64,000 nucleotides of DNA from Forficula auricularia. Lineage: Eukaryota; Arthropoda; Insecta; Dermaptera; Forficulidae. Within the stretch, counting starts at the first letter, position 1. Each line of letters begins with the position of its first letter. The stretch spans positions 22,111,809 to 22,175,808 of the forward strand of contig JALMQS010000128.1 in NCBI GenBank assembly GCA_024734495.1, written 5' to 3'. The position numbers and the translations under genes were made by a program. Under the pieces are notes generated by a model. It was given only the letters and a program-made list of their open reading frames with translations, did not search any database and was not told the DNA's origin. Positions 24,101-33,057 of the stretch are shown piece by piece.

Positions 24101-27100
24101 TTAAAATTTCTTTAAAAATGAAAGTTTATTTTCTTAAAAAAATTCCAAGATGAGAGGTAAAGGGGGACTATTTGAATCATTTGACCTTTTTTGGAGTAGT
24201 TCAAAAGTTTAATTTTTAAGAGATATATAAAAATAAATATTATATTCGAGCTCTGTATAAAATATACTATAAGAATAAATTAAAATTTCTTTAACAATGA
24301 AAGTTTATTTTCTTAAAAAAATTCCTAGATGAGAGGTAAGGGGGACCATTACCATCTCTTTGCCTTTTTGGAGTAGTTCAAAAGTTTAATTTTTAAGAGA
24401 TATATAAAAATAAATATTATATTCGAGCTCTGTATAATATATACTATAAGAATAAATTAAAATTTCTTTAAAAATGAAAGTTTATTTTCTTAAAAAAATT
24501 CCCAGATGAGAGGTAAGGGGGGACTATTCGAATCACTTGACCTTTTTTGGAGTAGTTCAAAAGTTTAATTTTTAAGAGAGATATAAAAATAAATATTATA
24601 TTCGAGCTAAGTATAAAATATACTATAAGAATAAATTAAAATTTCTTTAAAAATGAAACTTTATTTTTTTAAGCAGGGGGTCTATGCAAAACACAAATAC
24701 CCGGCAAAAAAGTCTGGGAATCTCTAGTTTTATACCTTTATCTATATAATATCGAGTCTCAAAACATTTCTCTTTCAAAGTGGGTTCACCAAGTAAAAAA
24801 GTTTAACTATAGAAAATGTGAAAATATATTGAATCTTCAAGATTTGAGAGAGACTTGTTACTAAATTTGAACTCATTAATTACTCAGAGATCAGAGACAT
24901 TTTTTTTTTTTGATAATTCATTAATATTTTTGATTTTTACACATCAATACATTCGAAGCTAAGTAGGTAACACAAAAATTCTATCACATAAAAAATTTTG
25001 CTTTTTCAATTTGTTCCTTTCAATCCCTAGCAATTTTTTATTATTTAATTATTTTATGGATTCATATATTTATATTATTATCTAATAATTTTATTTTATT
25101 TTTTTAAAGCTTTCCAGTTCGGCCGCTTATTGGTTAGATCCCTGAAGAACAACTTTACGGAGTAGTCTCTCCCCGTAATTATATTAAGTGTTATTTCGAT
25201 TTGTTTTTGTTATCACCGAATATTTTGTAAATACTATATATATTTTCTATTTCATGCTTATTGTATACATAAGGACCAATAAACGGGTGGTATTTTATAA
25301 TGTTTACCGGAATTAAAAATATTATGTTACTTCATTCGAATCCATAGTAAATTTATAACAGGAATAGTAGGGAATTGGATAATATCTCAATTGAGGAAGT
25401 CAAAATAAATTGACGAAACTTCTGGCACATTTAAAAAAAGCTATATATTTTTAAATTTATCAAATTTCTTACTATTACTATTAAAAACAATATTTATTCT
25501 GATATAATCAAAATATAATTTAAGATTTGTAAATTATATTATAATATCTATAGTATAGGAATAAAAACTCAATATTTTTAGATTTGGGACGCTTGTTACT
25601 AAATTTGAACACATTAATTACACAATGATCGGAAACAAATAAGTTTTGATAATTCATTAATATTCTGATTTCTACACCTAATTACAGTAGAAACTAGTAT
25701 CTAAAAAAAATTTATCGCATAATAATTTTTTGCTACAATTTGAAATTTTAATTTTTCCTAGTTATTAATTTTTTTCAAACCCCCAAAACTTAGTCAAAAA
25801 TTAAGATTTTAGTGCACTCGTATATTCTTTATTTTTTAATCTTCAATGGCCTAATAAATGCATGAGATTAAATAAAAAATACAAGTCAAATAGAGAGAGA
25901 TTTATTTCTATACTTCTTTTTCATTCTTCAAATCCCTTTAACCTACTCAAAAATTAAGATTTTAGTATTTTCTTTAATTATTCTTCAATTCGTCATAGAT
26001 ATGATTAAAATAAAATCATATTGAAGTATTTGTACAGACCATAATAGAGTGATCCCACTTATACACTATTTCAGTAATTAATTCTTGCTTTGTGAAAAAA
26101 GTTGATCTAATACGAATAAATAAATTTTCGAATTCAACAGCCTAAAATCTATAAGAATAAAATTATTCAAACAACTTTTTCTTCCCAGACATGTACTATT
26201 TTTAATTCATATTACTTTTTTTTTCTTTTTACAGTATGACTTATTAAAAAAATCCCATTTGAGATTTTTTTATTCAAAATTCCCTTCAAAAAACAAAACA
26301 AAAAAACGAACTGTCTGTTAAATAAATACTAAGCTTTTTGGGTTAAAATAATGAATTTCTGATCACGACTACATTTGAAATAAGACTCTTGTTATAAAAC
26401 TTAAATTTTTGATCCTTAAAAATTCTAAATTCAATTTTGTTTAAGCCTTGAGCCAAAATCAAAATTATTCGTTGTTAGCAAGTCTGTGAACGCTTAAAGC
26501 TTGAAAGCTAAAACTTGGTACTTGATATCTTTATAATATCTAACTATGTCAAATGTCTCCCTACGTGAATGGAGGGTAGAATTAGTCCACTATATCCTTT
26601 GTATATATAAAAGAAATTTAAATCAAAATCAAATCAGAATCAACATTTAGTTGTACATTCAAGTGAAAAACCCATTGGGTGTCCCCATTGTGAAAAACGC
26701 TTCTCCAAAAAATTTTCTCTCACAAAACATTTAAGAATACATACAGGAGAACGTTTTAAGCTTGAAAGCTAAAACTTGGCACTTGATATCTTTATAATAT
26801 CTAACTATGTCAAATGTCTCTCTATGTGAATGGAGGGTAGAATTAGTCCACAATATCCTTTGTATATATAAAAGAAATTCAAATCAAAATCAAATCAGAA
26901 TCAACATTTAGTTGTACATTAAAGTGAAAAACCCTTTGGGTGTCCCCATTGTGAAAAACACTTCTCCAAAAATTTTTCTCTCACAAAACATTTAAGAATA
27001 CATACAGGAGAACGTTTTAAGCTTGAAAGCTAAAACTTGGCACTTGATATCTTTATAATATCTAATTATGTCAAATGTCTCCCTATGTGAATGGAGGGTA

Positions 27101-30100
27101 GATTTAGTCCACAATATCCTTTGTATATACGCTAGGTAAATATTGATCATCAAATATTTACGTATTAGAAGAAATTACTTATATTTTAATTACCACTTTA
27201 AGCTGATTTAAGTGTAATTTGGAATTAAGGGATTTAGTGACAGCTTATTTATCTGGTTGATCTTCGTAAAAATCTTTTGTATTTTTGAAGTATGACAATG
27301 TGTGCCTACTAAATTTTTTAATAAAACAATTGTTTATGATGGGGTTAATTTCTAATAAAAATCTTTGTTTTGATAATATTAATAAAAAGAATATTGAGAT
27401 AAAATTTTTCTCATTATAAAAACATTTATTTAACATAAAAACGATTTCAAAGAAATAGAGTTGGAATTCTACACTAGTGCTTTTGTTATGTTCTGTTGGC
27501 TGCAAATATCTTTTTATTTTTACATTTATGAATAACTAATTAACTAAACTGTCAAATCTATTGAAAAATGTATCATTCGATTCATAAAACTTGAATTATT
27601 GATCTGTATAAATTTGTTGAAAATGGTATAATTTGTATAGAATTTGTTTAAAAGCTCGGTCCATTTACTTCCTTGTTAAAAGGACAATTTTCAATAATTT
27701 ATTTCTCGGTAATGGGACAGACGATCAACTTCAAATTTCGGTAATAAATATTTAATGCATCAATGATTCGATGGTAAAAACCCGACTAGAAATTGACACA
27801 ATATATCATTGGGATCCAATTGGATACTGAAGGTCATGTCCAGTAATCCTATCCCAACTGGGATCTGATTGCGAATTTGTTGGGCTAACCCAAATTATAA
27901 ACTTTTTTTTGTAAGGCTATCCCAACTGGGATCTCATTGGGAATTTGTTGGGGTAACCCAACTTAAAAACTAGTTTTTTTATAAGGGTTTCTCAATTAAG
28001 ATCTGATTGGGAATTTGTTGGGCTAAACCAATTTAAATTCTAGTAGTTTTTTGTAAGGCTATTTGTTAGCGGCAGAGCCCAATAAAGGGTCCCAACTGGG
28101 ACCCAGTGGGTTTCTGGAAGGGCTTACAATAAAATTTCAAGGTATTACCCAACTGGGTTTTGATTGGGATTTCCAAACTGGAACACTATTGGGATTGACC
28201 AGTTGAATCCCAAGTAAGGTTAGTGTGACAACCCAATGAAGGGGCCCACTGGGTAATACAGTGGGTTCCCGGAAGGCCTGACAATAAAATTTCTAGTCGG
28301 GAATTTGAGAATTTTCTTATAAAAATGATAAACAGTCACGAACCCTCTTAAGCTGATTTAAGTGTAATTTAGAATTAAGTGACGAAAATTAAAAAACTTT
28401 CTATATCTTACTTCTGAATTTTGAAGGGCTTCTTGATCTGTAGCTAAAAGTGCGATTAGTAGAGCAGCAAGACCATGAGCAAGAAGACAAAGTGTACAGG
28501 ATACAGCAACAGTTGTCCATTGACGGAAACTTTTTTGGGATGATTGAGATGTTCGAAAGATGCGAGCTGCACGCTCGACACCAATAAAGCCATAACGCAT
28601 CACCGCTGCCCCTTCTAGCAGTTACAAATACACAGATATAATAAAATCAACCCTAACTACATAAATAACTTGTCGACAATTTAACATACCAAGAATTGCC
28701 GAAATGGAATGCTCCCAACTGGTGTCGTTTGTTTCAATGATCGAAGTGAATGCTGTAGTGGTTGTTCTCATTGAAGGAGTCCAATCTGCTAAATCGGAAA
28801 TTCGTACTACGGTTGCGGCTGTTAATATTCCGAGGCAAGTGATTACACAAGCAATGAGAAGTCCTCTTAGGGCCCCGCTCATCTAAAAGAGGATTACTCT
28901 AAATTATTCAGAGACTAATCAATAAAAATAAAATTTATTCATATTTTTTGAATTCTTATTTTGAGATGATGTTTCCACAAAGTTTTCATTTCTCGAGTCC
29001 AGGCGTGTCCAACCTTTTGGCTTACACTGGCCGCATTTGAAGTAAAAACAAATGCCTCGTGTCGCAAATAAAATATATTAATTTTAATGATATTTTTTAA
29101 TCAACAAAGATAGTAATGTTGAATAAAGATATCCACCATGATGATAAAGAGGCAAAAATATCTTAAAAATATTTATATTTAATAAAAAATGGAGTCAAAA
29201 TATGACAAAATTGTGAATATTTTTTTTGAAATCTTGATATATTTTTTCATATTCAAAATTTAAAATCTTCCGTTTTATTTTTCAAAAATTTCTAGGGAGA
29301 TTGTCCAATTTCTTACTATTTTATATAAAAAATACAATACTTGACCATACCCTGTAAGATAAAGTAAAAATTACAATACTTGACCCATGTTTCGCATTGG
29401 ACAAAGTAACAATATATATCCGGTCAAATTGTATGAGATATTTACTTTTCCAGTAAGTATATAAAAATCTCATTGTTTTAAGGAAGTTTATAATTTCATG
29501 TCGGGCCGCATTCATTGCAGTGCCCAGCATGCGGCCCACGGGTTAGACAGCCCTGCTCTAGTCCTATCAAGTCTTTCATTTTTAATTCTCTCGAAGTTCT
29601 AATCTCATTATTTAGAAAAGGGGTGTCCAACCTTTTGGTATCCTTGGTCCATATTTAAAGAAATGAAATTGTCTCGGGCCGCACATAAAATATTCTGATT
29701 CTAACGATAGTTTTTAAGCAAATAACATTTAATAATGTACAATTATGATATCCGCTTTGACAAAAATCATAGAATGACATATGTCATATGTCATACTACA
29801 TTTAAAAGTAAAAAATAGACAAGAAAATAATAATAAACAATCGTTCGTATTGTTTAATTATTATTATTAATAATAGACAAAAAAGAAGATATTATATTCA
29901 ACTAAAAGAAGAAGAATGTCTATGTATGAATGTATATGTGAAAACAAATGAAAAATGATGAAGTGTTTATATTTACAATATGATGAAACTAATTCAGCAT
30001 TTACTACTGACGATGGTCTACATGTGGTGAGCGAAACTGCATGATGAATTAAAAATAATAAATAATAGTAATTTACAAAATTAGCAACCCTCAAAATTTC

Positions 30101-32457
30101 AAGAATTAAATCTACAGTCAGTTAAATCCAGAACGTAACTGAAAGGATAAATTAAACAATAAAAACTACTTACAACTCTTAAAAGTAATGATAGAGGGAA
30201 TAGTTAAAATATTAATAATAATCATGCACAAGCACGTGTATCGTATGATGATGTTGATTCGATTATTCTGTATCCCTGTATTTACGAAAATGAAGTTTAA
30301 AAACGTCATGTACTATGGAGTTAAATTGGGAAACAAGCAAATAAATTGGATATTTTTAAAGAGTATTTATATTTTACTATTTATGTGTAGGTATATTAAT
30401 GGCATTTTGTGATAATTTTTTTAATAAAAAGTACAGTGAAACCCCTCAAATCCGAACGCAAAAAAGAGAAACTTATTTTTTTTTTTTTAATGATATTGAT
30501 GTGAGAAGGAGATACACCAGAAGGTGGATCCCCTAAAGGCCTGTATGGGCTGGCCCCTCCACCGTGAAAAGAACAGAGTAGAAGGAAAAGAAGCCGGGAT
30601 CACGAGCCAATCTCAGAAACTTAGATACAATTCAATATCCAATTTACTAAGGTTTTAGGGGCTTCGAGCAGCGGTAAATTCTCCGCGCGATAAATTTGGT
30701 TAAATTTATCTCCCACTTAATTTTTATTACCAGACCCTATACTTACAGAAAAAATGTCTGGGTATAGCCGGGAATCGAAGCCGAGACCTCCGGGTTGCCA
30801 GTCAGTTATTCTGACCATTACACCACGGAGGCGGACAATTTATTTATTTAGTCATAAAACAATTAAATATATATTCTAAATTTTAACCTTATTTTACATA
30901 ATTAGTTGAAATATTAACAAAGAAGTACAGTTAGCATACCTAACAAAGTTTAAATGTGTCTACATACTTATCTCATCCAGGATTGAAAAAAGATAAAAGT
31001 TGGATATTGAAATTCTTTAGGTTATTGCGAAAACAATTAAATAATAATAGAAGCTGCTTTCCGCTAATCCGAACAGGCTACAAATTAGTTCTGATTTGAA
31101 GGGTTTCATTGTATTAAACAAATTTGTAATTTTTTTATAAGTTTACTATTTTGTGTCGGGCTGCATTGATAATAGCGCTGGGCCGCATGCGACCAGCAGT
31201 CCGCGGGTTGGACACCCTTGATTTAGAACATATTAAACATAAATATAGTTTCAAATGTGTGGCTAGCAATACTGGTAACATACACTCTTTCAAAAATCAT
31301 CTTACAGGTAGTTGAAACTTTTTTCCTTAAAGAACTCGACTTCGAATTTTTCAGCAAATACTAGAGAGAGCATGACGTCCATTTCAATTTACTGTTTCTT
31401 TTTTTTTTTATTTTATGTAGTTATTTCGTGACAATACTAGTAAAAAGTTAATGCTAAAGTATATAGAACAGACAATAAGTATTCATAATTCATAAGGGCA
31501 AAACTTTTTGCTGTTTATGTACCACTTCTAGCCAACCCCGTGCTCGTTTGACAAATCTGGCAACACTGTCTGAGCTTGTATATATTTTATCATAGAAATG
31601 TCAGATAAAGTACATTATAAAGGGAGATTTATAAATCAAAAAGTTCTTAATAAGCGACAATGGCTGAAGAGAAAAAAGGTCAAAAATTACTAGATTTAAC
31701 CCACTTTTTAGGTTAAATAAATGCGTTGTTGCCAGCTTGTTTTTAGTGTAAATTTTTAATTATACATTTTTTATTATTTATTCATTATTATCTCAGAAAC
31801 TGTGTTGTAACTATGAATTAAAATTTTCTTAAAAAATGTATTAGTCATTGTTTAATGTTGGTTTAGTTTTTTATAACAATGGTAAGAAGAGTTTCTTAAT
31901 TATAATTAAATATATATGTAAACTTTCCGCTATCCCGTGTAGTGCAATGTATAAGAGTCTGAAAAACTCTTTCTTTGGAATTTAATATCTCCGGAACTAT
32001 ATTATTCATAAATTTCGTTTTTCCACCAATTGATGCAAAAGTATTTAAATAATAACCTGTCTAAATTTCAAAAAAATCCTAAGAAAACTCATATGGTGAA
32101 ACAATTACCCTTAATTAAAACTCACCTCTAATCCGAAAGCGAATAAAGTAGCCGTAGCGAGTGCTATCCCTAAAGCCACTAAATCCGGAATGTGTTGGTG
32201 ATTGATATTCGAGAAATGATCAAGAATCCAGGCTCGCGCTCTTCCGCCACCCACATAGTCCATAAGGGCTGACATCGCCCTACAGCACGTTGCTGCAGCT
32301 GCTAGGTGACCCAGCAACACAAACCAGGCAGCAACCAATCGAGGAGATGACGATGAGGAGGACAACGGAACTAGAGATGGGCTGGTGACCGGCTGCTGGT
32401 GCTGTGAGTAGTGCAGGTGGGGCTGCGAACTGTCCCACGAACGTTCTTGACAGACGG
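10646..32457 (-). CDS. Divergent SLC7 cationic-amino-acid-transporter-like gene (partial, nine exons)
   Basis: Joining nine minus-strand exons (32126-32457, 28690-28882, 28412-28614, 22182-22345, 21895-22113, 20290-20554, 17310-17396, 13016-13385, 10646-10845) gives one uninterrupted 676-residue frame. Every junction is AG/GT and every phase matches. The order of parts fits the CAT branch of the SLC7/APC amino acid transporter family. Hydrophobic helices come first, then a [11 protein letters not shown] segment where CATs have an FIGFD-type helix. [12 protein letters not shown] stands where CATs have a YAMAEDGLLF-like motif, and [15 protein letters not shown] stands for the CAT LVDLMSIGTLLAY helix. 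An acidic loop ending in [15 protein letters not shown] and a last group of helices follow. The protein would be an integral membrane transporter or a transporter-like protein. CATs are usually about 600-800 residues, so the missing part is the N-terminal helices. No upstream exon was recognised. Family placement rests on remembered motifs, not on a search. Confidence 0.8.
11173..12870 (+). repeat. Satellite array, about five 327-bp units with dimeric higher-order pattern
   Basis: TATCCGGATAC recurs at 11173, 11500, 11826, 12153, 12505 and 12832, giving spacings of 327, 326, 327, 352 and 327. Units alternate between GAGCGAACAGGAG and GAGCGAGCGATCGGGAG forms, so the real period is a dimer of about 650-680. 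The monomer matches the interior of the hAT MITE at 1830-2407. The array sits in the last intron of the transporter gene. Confidence 0.93.
13016..13385 (-). CDS. Transporter exon H (C-terminal membrane block)
   Basis: The acceptor is TTAACAG and the donor TTGG/GTAAG. The exon opens with a basic stretch ([12 protein letters not shown]). It then encodes about four hydrophobic segments: [55 protein letters not shown] and [12 protein letters not shown]. This matches the last helices of CATs after the cytosolic loop. Base composition is far more GC-rich than the flanks. Confidence 0.82.
13454..13560. mobile_element. Possible hAT-type terminus
   Basis: CAGTGTCGGATTTACGC and the following GCCAGTGCCTTAGGGCTGC resemble a common arthropod hAT-type end. 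It lies just upstream of transporter exon H. No right terminus was found. Confidence 0.35.
13951..14276. mobile_element. pogo/Tigger-type MITE, 326 bp
   Basis: CAGTAAAACCTCGTTTATCC at the left and CCGGATAAACGAGGTTCTAC(TG) at the right are inverted, and TA flanks both ends. The terminus matches the usual form of pogo/Tigger elements. The 84-codon open frame inside is accidental. Confidence 0.88.
15180..15775 (+). repeat. 20-bp monomer satellite with 140-bp higher-order unit
   Basis: Every 20 bases begins TTAACT- or TTACC-like and contains GTTTTC or GTTTAA. Seven distinct monomers form a 140-base unit: CTCTCAGTTTTC recurs at about 15263, 15403, 15543 and 15683. The array is in the transporter's intron between exons G and H. 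Confidence 0.92.
15780..17305. other. Transporter intron sequence between exons H and G
   Basis: No repeat ends or further exons were recognised in this part of the intron. Confidence 0.5.
17310..17396 (-). CDS. Transporter exon G (short acidic exon)
   Basis: This is an 87-base phase-0 exon with acceptor TTTCATAG and donor CAT/GTAAGA. It encodes [20 protein letters not shown] followed by VAEYRQRVH. The acidic run continues that of exon F. The final amphipathic [13 protein letters not shown] resembles the segment leading into the last helix group of SLC7 CATs. Being a multiple of three, it could be skipped without a frameshift. Confidence 0.75.
17448..17635. mobile_element. Same short element, copy 2 with 6-bp duplication
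   Basis: The termini CCGAGGGGTGATCCGCG and CGCGGTTCACCCCTCGG are flanked on both sides by TTTCAC (17442-17447 and 17636-17641). It lies within 60 bases of transporter exon G, on the intron side upstream of its acceptor. Confidence 0.83.
17872..18065. mobile_element. hAT left end without a matching right end
   Basis: CAGGGGTTCCCAAACTTTT followed by GAGTCGCGGCGCC is a typical hAT terminus, related to the one at 23441. No inverted partner was found downstream, so this is a truncated or interrupted copy. The right limit is arbitrary. Confidence 0.5.
18443..19290. mobile_element. Possible non-autonomous Helitron-like element
   Basis: It begins TCTACTCTTATTAAACGAGC and ends with the hairpin ACCGAGCATCGCTCGGT and TGCCTCCAGGTA. 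It carries TTACCGATTTTGATGAAATT, typical of arthropod repeats. A 3' hairpin followed by a short tail suits Helitron-like elements, but no CTRR end is clear. Limits are tentative. Confidence 0.35.
19049..19129 (+). other. G-rich tract with quadruplex potential
   Basis: About 80 bases hold many GGG and GGGG runs (GGGGTAGGG, GGGGTGGGGTCG, GGGGGTGAGGG) in an otherwise AT-rich region. On the transporter's coding strand it is C-rich and intronic. Confidence 0.7.
19380..20030 (+). repeat. Second array of the 35-kb repeat
   Basis: The same units (TCTCTAAAAAGCGA, GAGAATTTATAGAAAAA, TTTAAATAGTAGA) recur about three times. Copy 3 of the GGAAGTA element interrupts the third unit. The array is intronic in the transporter. 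Confidence 0.8.
19753..19938. mobile_element. Same short element, copy 3
   Basis: CCGAGGGGTGATTCGCG at the left and CGCGGTTCATTCCTCG at the right. It interrupts the 19.4-20.0 kb tandem repeat, so it is younger than that array. Confidence 0.78.
20149..20174 (-). ncRNA. Hammerhead-like core beside a perfect hairpin
   Basis: On the minus strand, CTGAAGA, stem GAGCT/AGCTC with a TAC loop, then GAAAT. A 16-bp-arm hairpin (AGTACAGAATTATAAC and its complement, 20177-20209) lies directly beside it. Confidence 0.5.
20290..20554 (-). CDS. Transporter exon F (cytosolic loop)
   Basis: The acceptor is TTTTTCTAG and the donor GAG/GTGAGT. The exon is wholly hydrophilic: serine- and threonine-rich, then [11 protein letters not shown], then [10 protein letters not shown]. 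It has no membrane segment. In CATs a variable intracellular loop lies here. The clustered acidic and Ser/Thr residues could be phosphorylation or partner-binding sites, which is inference. Confidence 0.78.
21107..21311 (-). repeat. tRNA-derived SINE with A-tail
   Basis: On the minus strand, box A TGGCTAAGGCGCTGG (21275-21289) and box B GGGTTCGAGGC (21220-21230) are followed by a body ending in an A-tail (T-run at 21110 on the plus strand). AATACAA-like flanks may be the target duplication. It is intronic in the transporter gene and on the same strand. Confidence 0.78.
21895..22113 (-). CDS. Transporter exon E
   Basis: The acceptor is CTGTTTTTAG and the donor GATAA/GTAAGTAG. It reads [19 protein letters not shown], a helix ([15 protein letters not shown]), then [20 protein letters not shown] and the basic, proline-rich [19 protein letters not shown]. 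The TP after the loop and the LGPLLEH helix align with the TPI and SIGTLLAY positions of CATs. The proline-rich end opens the cytosolic loop. Confidence 0.82.
22182..22345 (-). CDS. Transporter exon D
   Basis: The acceptor is TTTTCAG and the donor CCCAA/GTAAATAC. In phase 0 it reads [18 protein letters not shown], a helix ([17 protein letters not shown]), then [16 protein letters not shown]. The last part is recognisably the CAT motif in which an R-x-x-YAMAEDGLL-like sequence precedes the next loop. It ends with two bases of a Lys codon completed by exon E. Confidence 0.82.
22369..22470. mobile_element. Left end of the 38580-type hAT family
   Basis: CAGGGCTTCTTAAACTATAG with GGTCGC motifs repeats the terminus of the transposase-bearing element at 38580. 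The copy runs into another repeat family at about 22470 and no right end was seen. Confidence 0.6.
22471..23062 (-). repeat. Inverted copy of the 37.5-kb dispersed repeat
   Basis: It runs from GACTTGACTTTACCATACAA to CATACCCTGTATGGTAAAG, with two copies of the shared module. It lies in the transporter's intron upstream of exon D. Confidence 0.8.
23441..24727. mobile_element. hAT element with an internal satellite array
   Basis: The left end CAGTAGTTCCCAAAATTTG and the right end AAAGTCTGGGAATCTCTAG are inverted. The flanks GTTTATAC and TTTTATAC match at seven of eight bases. Almost the whole interior is a tandem array of about seven 179-bp units. It lies in an intron of the transporter gene. 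Confidence 0.85.
23531..24660 (+). repeat. Tandem 179-bp repeat, about seven units, inside a hAT element
   Basis: The anchor TCGAGCT recurs at 23531, 23710, 23889, 24067, 24246, 24423 and 24602, giving spacings of 177-179. Each unit carries GATGAGAGGTAAGGGGGAC and a GGAGTAGTTCAAAAGTTT stretch. Units are very similar, so expansion is recent or the array is homogenised. Confidence 0.93.
24730..26460. other. Transporter intron sequence, partly duplicated
   Basis: Diverged duplicates are visible (TTGTTACTAAATTTGAAC at 24.85 and 25.59 kb; TTCCAGTTCGGCCGC at 25.11 kb is isolated). No exon is seen. Confidence 0.45.
26647..26769 (+). pseudogene. C2H2 zinc-finger fragment, copy 1
   Basis: The frame gives a finger tail ([14 protein letters not shown]), then [20 protein letters not shown] and HTGERF, then a stop. 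Cys codons at 26680 and 26689 and His codons at 26728 and 26740 give C-x2-C-x12-H-x3-H. The HTGER linker is the classic Kruppel-type linker. Nothing supports a whole gene; it is a captured piece within a repeat. Confidence 0.85.
26908..27030 (+). pseudogene. C2H2 zinc-finger fragment, copy 2
   Basis: This is the second repeat unit, reading [20 protein letters not shown] and HTGERF. Cys codons are at 26941 and 26950 and His codons at 26989 and 27001. All four zinc ligands are kept, although two other residues differ from copy 1. Confidence 0.85.
27781..28301. mobile_element. MITE with CCCGACTAG termini and internal palindromic motif
   Basis: CCCGACTAGAAATT at the left and AAATTTCTAGTCGGG at the right are exact inverted repeats. 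The interior repeats CCCAACTGGGA and GGGAATTTGTTGGG several times. No target duplication is obvious, so the superfamily is not assigned. It lies in the intron between transporter exons C and D. Confidence 0.7.
28412..28614 (-). CDS. Transporter exon C
   Basis: The acceptor is CTGCTAG and the donor GAA/GTAAGA. The split codon joins to Glu. The exon reads [20 protein letters not shown], then a basic Ser/Gln segment, then a long helix ([20 protein letters not shown]) and [10 protein letters not shown]. It matches in order the CAT segment in which an FIGFD helix is followed by a GEE signature and the next helix. Here the GEE positions read IFR, an unusual change for a working amino acid transporter. 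Confidence 0.8.
28690..28882 (-). CDS. Transporter exon B
   Basis: The acceptor CTCTTTTAG is directly followed by ATGAGCGGG. This ATG is internal if exon A is joined, but it could also be an alternative start. The exon encodes one clear helix ([19 protein letters not shown]) and then a hydrophilic loop with a possible N-glycosylation site (NDTS). The donor is G/GTATGT, leaving one base of the next codon. In CATs this position is the helix before the long extracellular loop. Confidence 0.8.
29000..29555. mobile_element. hAT MITE, 556 bp
   Basis: The left end CAGGCGTGTCCAACC and the right end GGTTAGACAGCCCTG are inverted. The flanks CTCGAGTC and CTCTAGTC match at seven of eight bases. Both ends carry GGCCGCAT-like motifs, shared with the elements at 29618 and 60924. 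Confidence 0.88.
30434..31111. mobile_element. TA-flanked MITE interrupted by a SINE
   Basis: CAGTGAAACCCCTCAAATCC at the left and TTTGAAGGGTTTCATTG at the right are inverted, with TA on each side. A second family member is at 50358-51155. The left arm (ACGCAAAAAAGAGAAAC) is cut off by the SINE at 30475. Confidence 0.87.
30475..30838 (-). repeat. tRNA-derived SINE, about 360 bp, nested in a MITE
   Basis: On the minus strand, box A TGGTGTAATGGTCAG (30811-30825) and box B GGCTTCGATTCC (30771-30782) lead into a long body ending in an A-tail at 30475. A 5'-truncated copy is at 52560-52818 and a diverged piece at 40540-40722. Confidence 0.85.
31230..32120. other. Intron between transporter exons A and B, right part
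   Basis: No repeat terminus or open frame of note. It is AT-rich and apparently unique. Confidence 0.45.
32126..32457 (-). CDS. Transporter exon A (first exon visible)
   Basis: The acceptor is CTGTTTAG and the donor is GAG/GTGAGT; the exon starts with two bases of a split codon and ends in phase 0. It encodes a polar stretch rich in Ser, His and Gln ([12 protein letters not shown], then a run of serines). A helix follows ([21 protein letters not shown]), then a soluble segment, then a second helix ([19 protein letters not shown]). The polar stretch may be an extracellular or cytosolic loop. An upstream coding exon must exist, because the first codon is split and there is no credible start here. 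Confidence 0.8.
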
Positions 32458-32782
32458 CTAAACAGAAAATTAAAAAAAAATATATCGTCTGCCCAAAATA
32501 AAGTAACAAATAGAAGTTGACTTTTATTTCAACTTTTTATTTTCCCCTTACTGGCCCCTTAGCCAATTCAATTTAAATAAAAAAAATATATCGTTAACAT
32601 CTTAGATAATCGGACTTTTGAGATTTTAGAATTTTTCAAAAGTTTAGTCTTAGAATCTTGAAAAAAAAAATACTTATTATTATCATTTCCGTCCATAATT
32701 TGTATTAATTTGAAAGTTTATATTAGGAAAATAAGGACAAGTTTTATGTGTGACATTTTTATTTATCAACCTTTTTTTTAAC

Positions 32783-32810
32783 GTTTCGTCGACTATGCCG
32801 ACTTCTTCAG
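32783..32810 (-). ncRNA. Hammerhead-like core, GAAACGTT type
   Basis: On the minus strand, CTGAAGA (32804-32810), a GTCG/CGAC stem, then GAAACGTT. The bases ACGT are self-complementary and give a GTT triplet. Confidence 0.55.
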
Positions 32811-33057
32811 GGATTCTACAATTATAAGAACATTATGATATGATGATTTATAGAGTATTTTAGTGTTTAGGAGTGAGAAATTAATATAATTTATCTTTTT
32901 ATGTTTAGCTCCTTCGTATTAATAATAGAAAATTTTGAAATGGATAAATGAAATTTAATAAATGTTCATGTTGAATTATTTATTATTGTAAGTTACTAGT
33001 TTCGCCATTGTTTGGCTCATCAGACCTATTTACATTTTTTGTTTATAAATTTTTTTG

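Larger units (their letters stand above)
26461..27130 (+). repeat. 261-bp tandem repeat, about 2.5 units
   Basis: CTTGAAAGCTAAAACTTGG begins at 26500, 26761 and 27022. Each unit ends with a zinc-finger coding fragment and GAGAACGTTTTAAG. The units are nearly identical apart from scattered changes. Confidence 0.9.
29618..31220. mobile_element. hAT element containing a MITE that contains a SINE
   Basis: The left end AAGGGGTGTCCAACC and the right end GGTTGGACACCCTTG are inverted. A perfect octamer ATTTAGAA flanks both (29610-29617 and 31221-31228). A TA-flanked MITE (30434-31111) lies within it, and a SINE (30475-30838) lies within that. The order of insertion is therefore hAT, then MITE, then SINE. 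Confidence 0.9.

Noticed and set aside
30188..30412. A 74-residue open frame
   Set aside because: It lies within a hAT element and has no recognised family or coding pattern.
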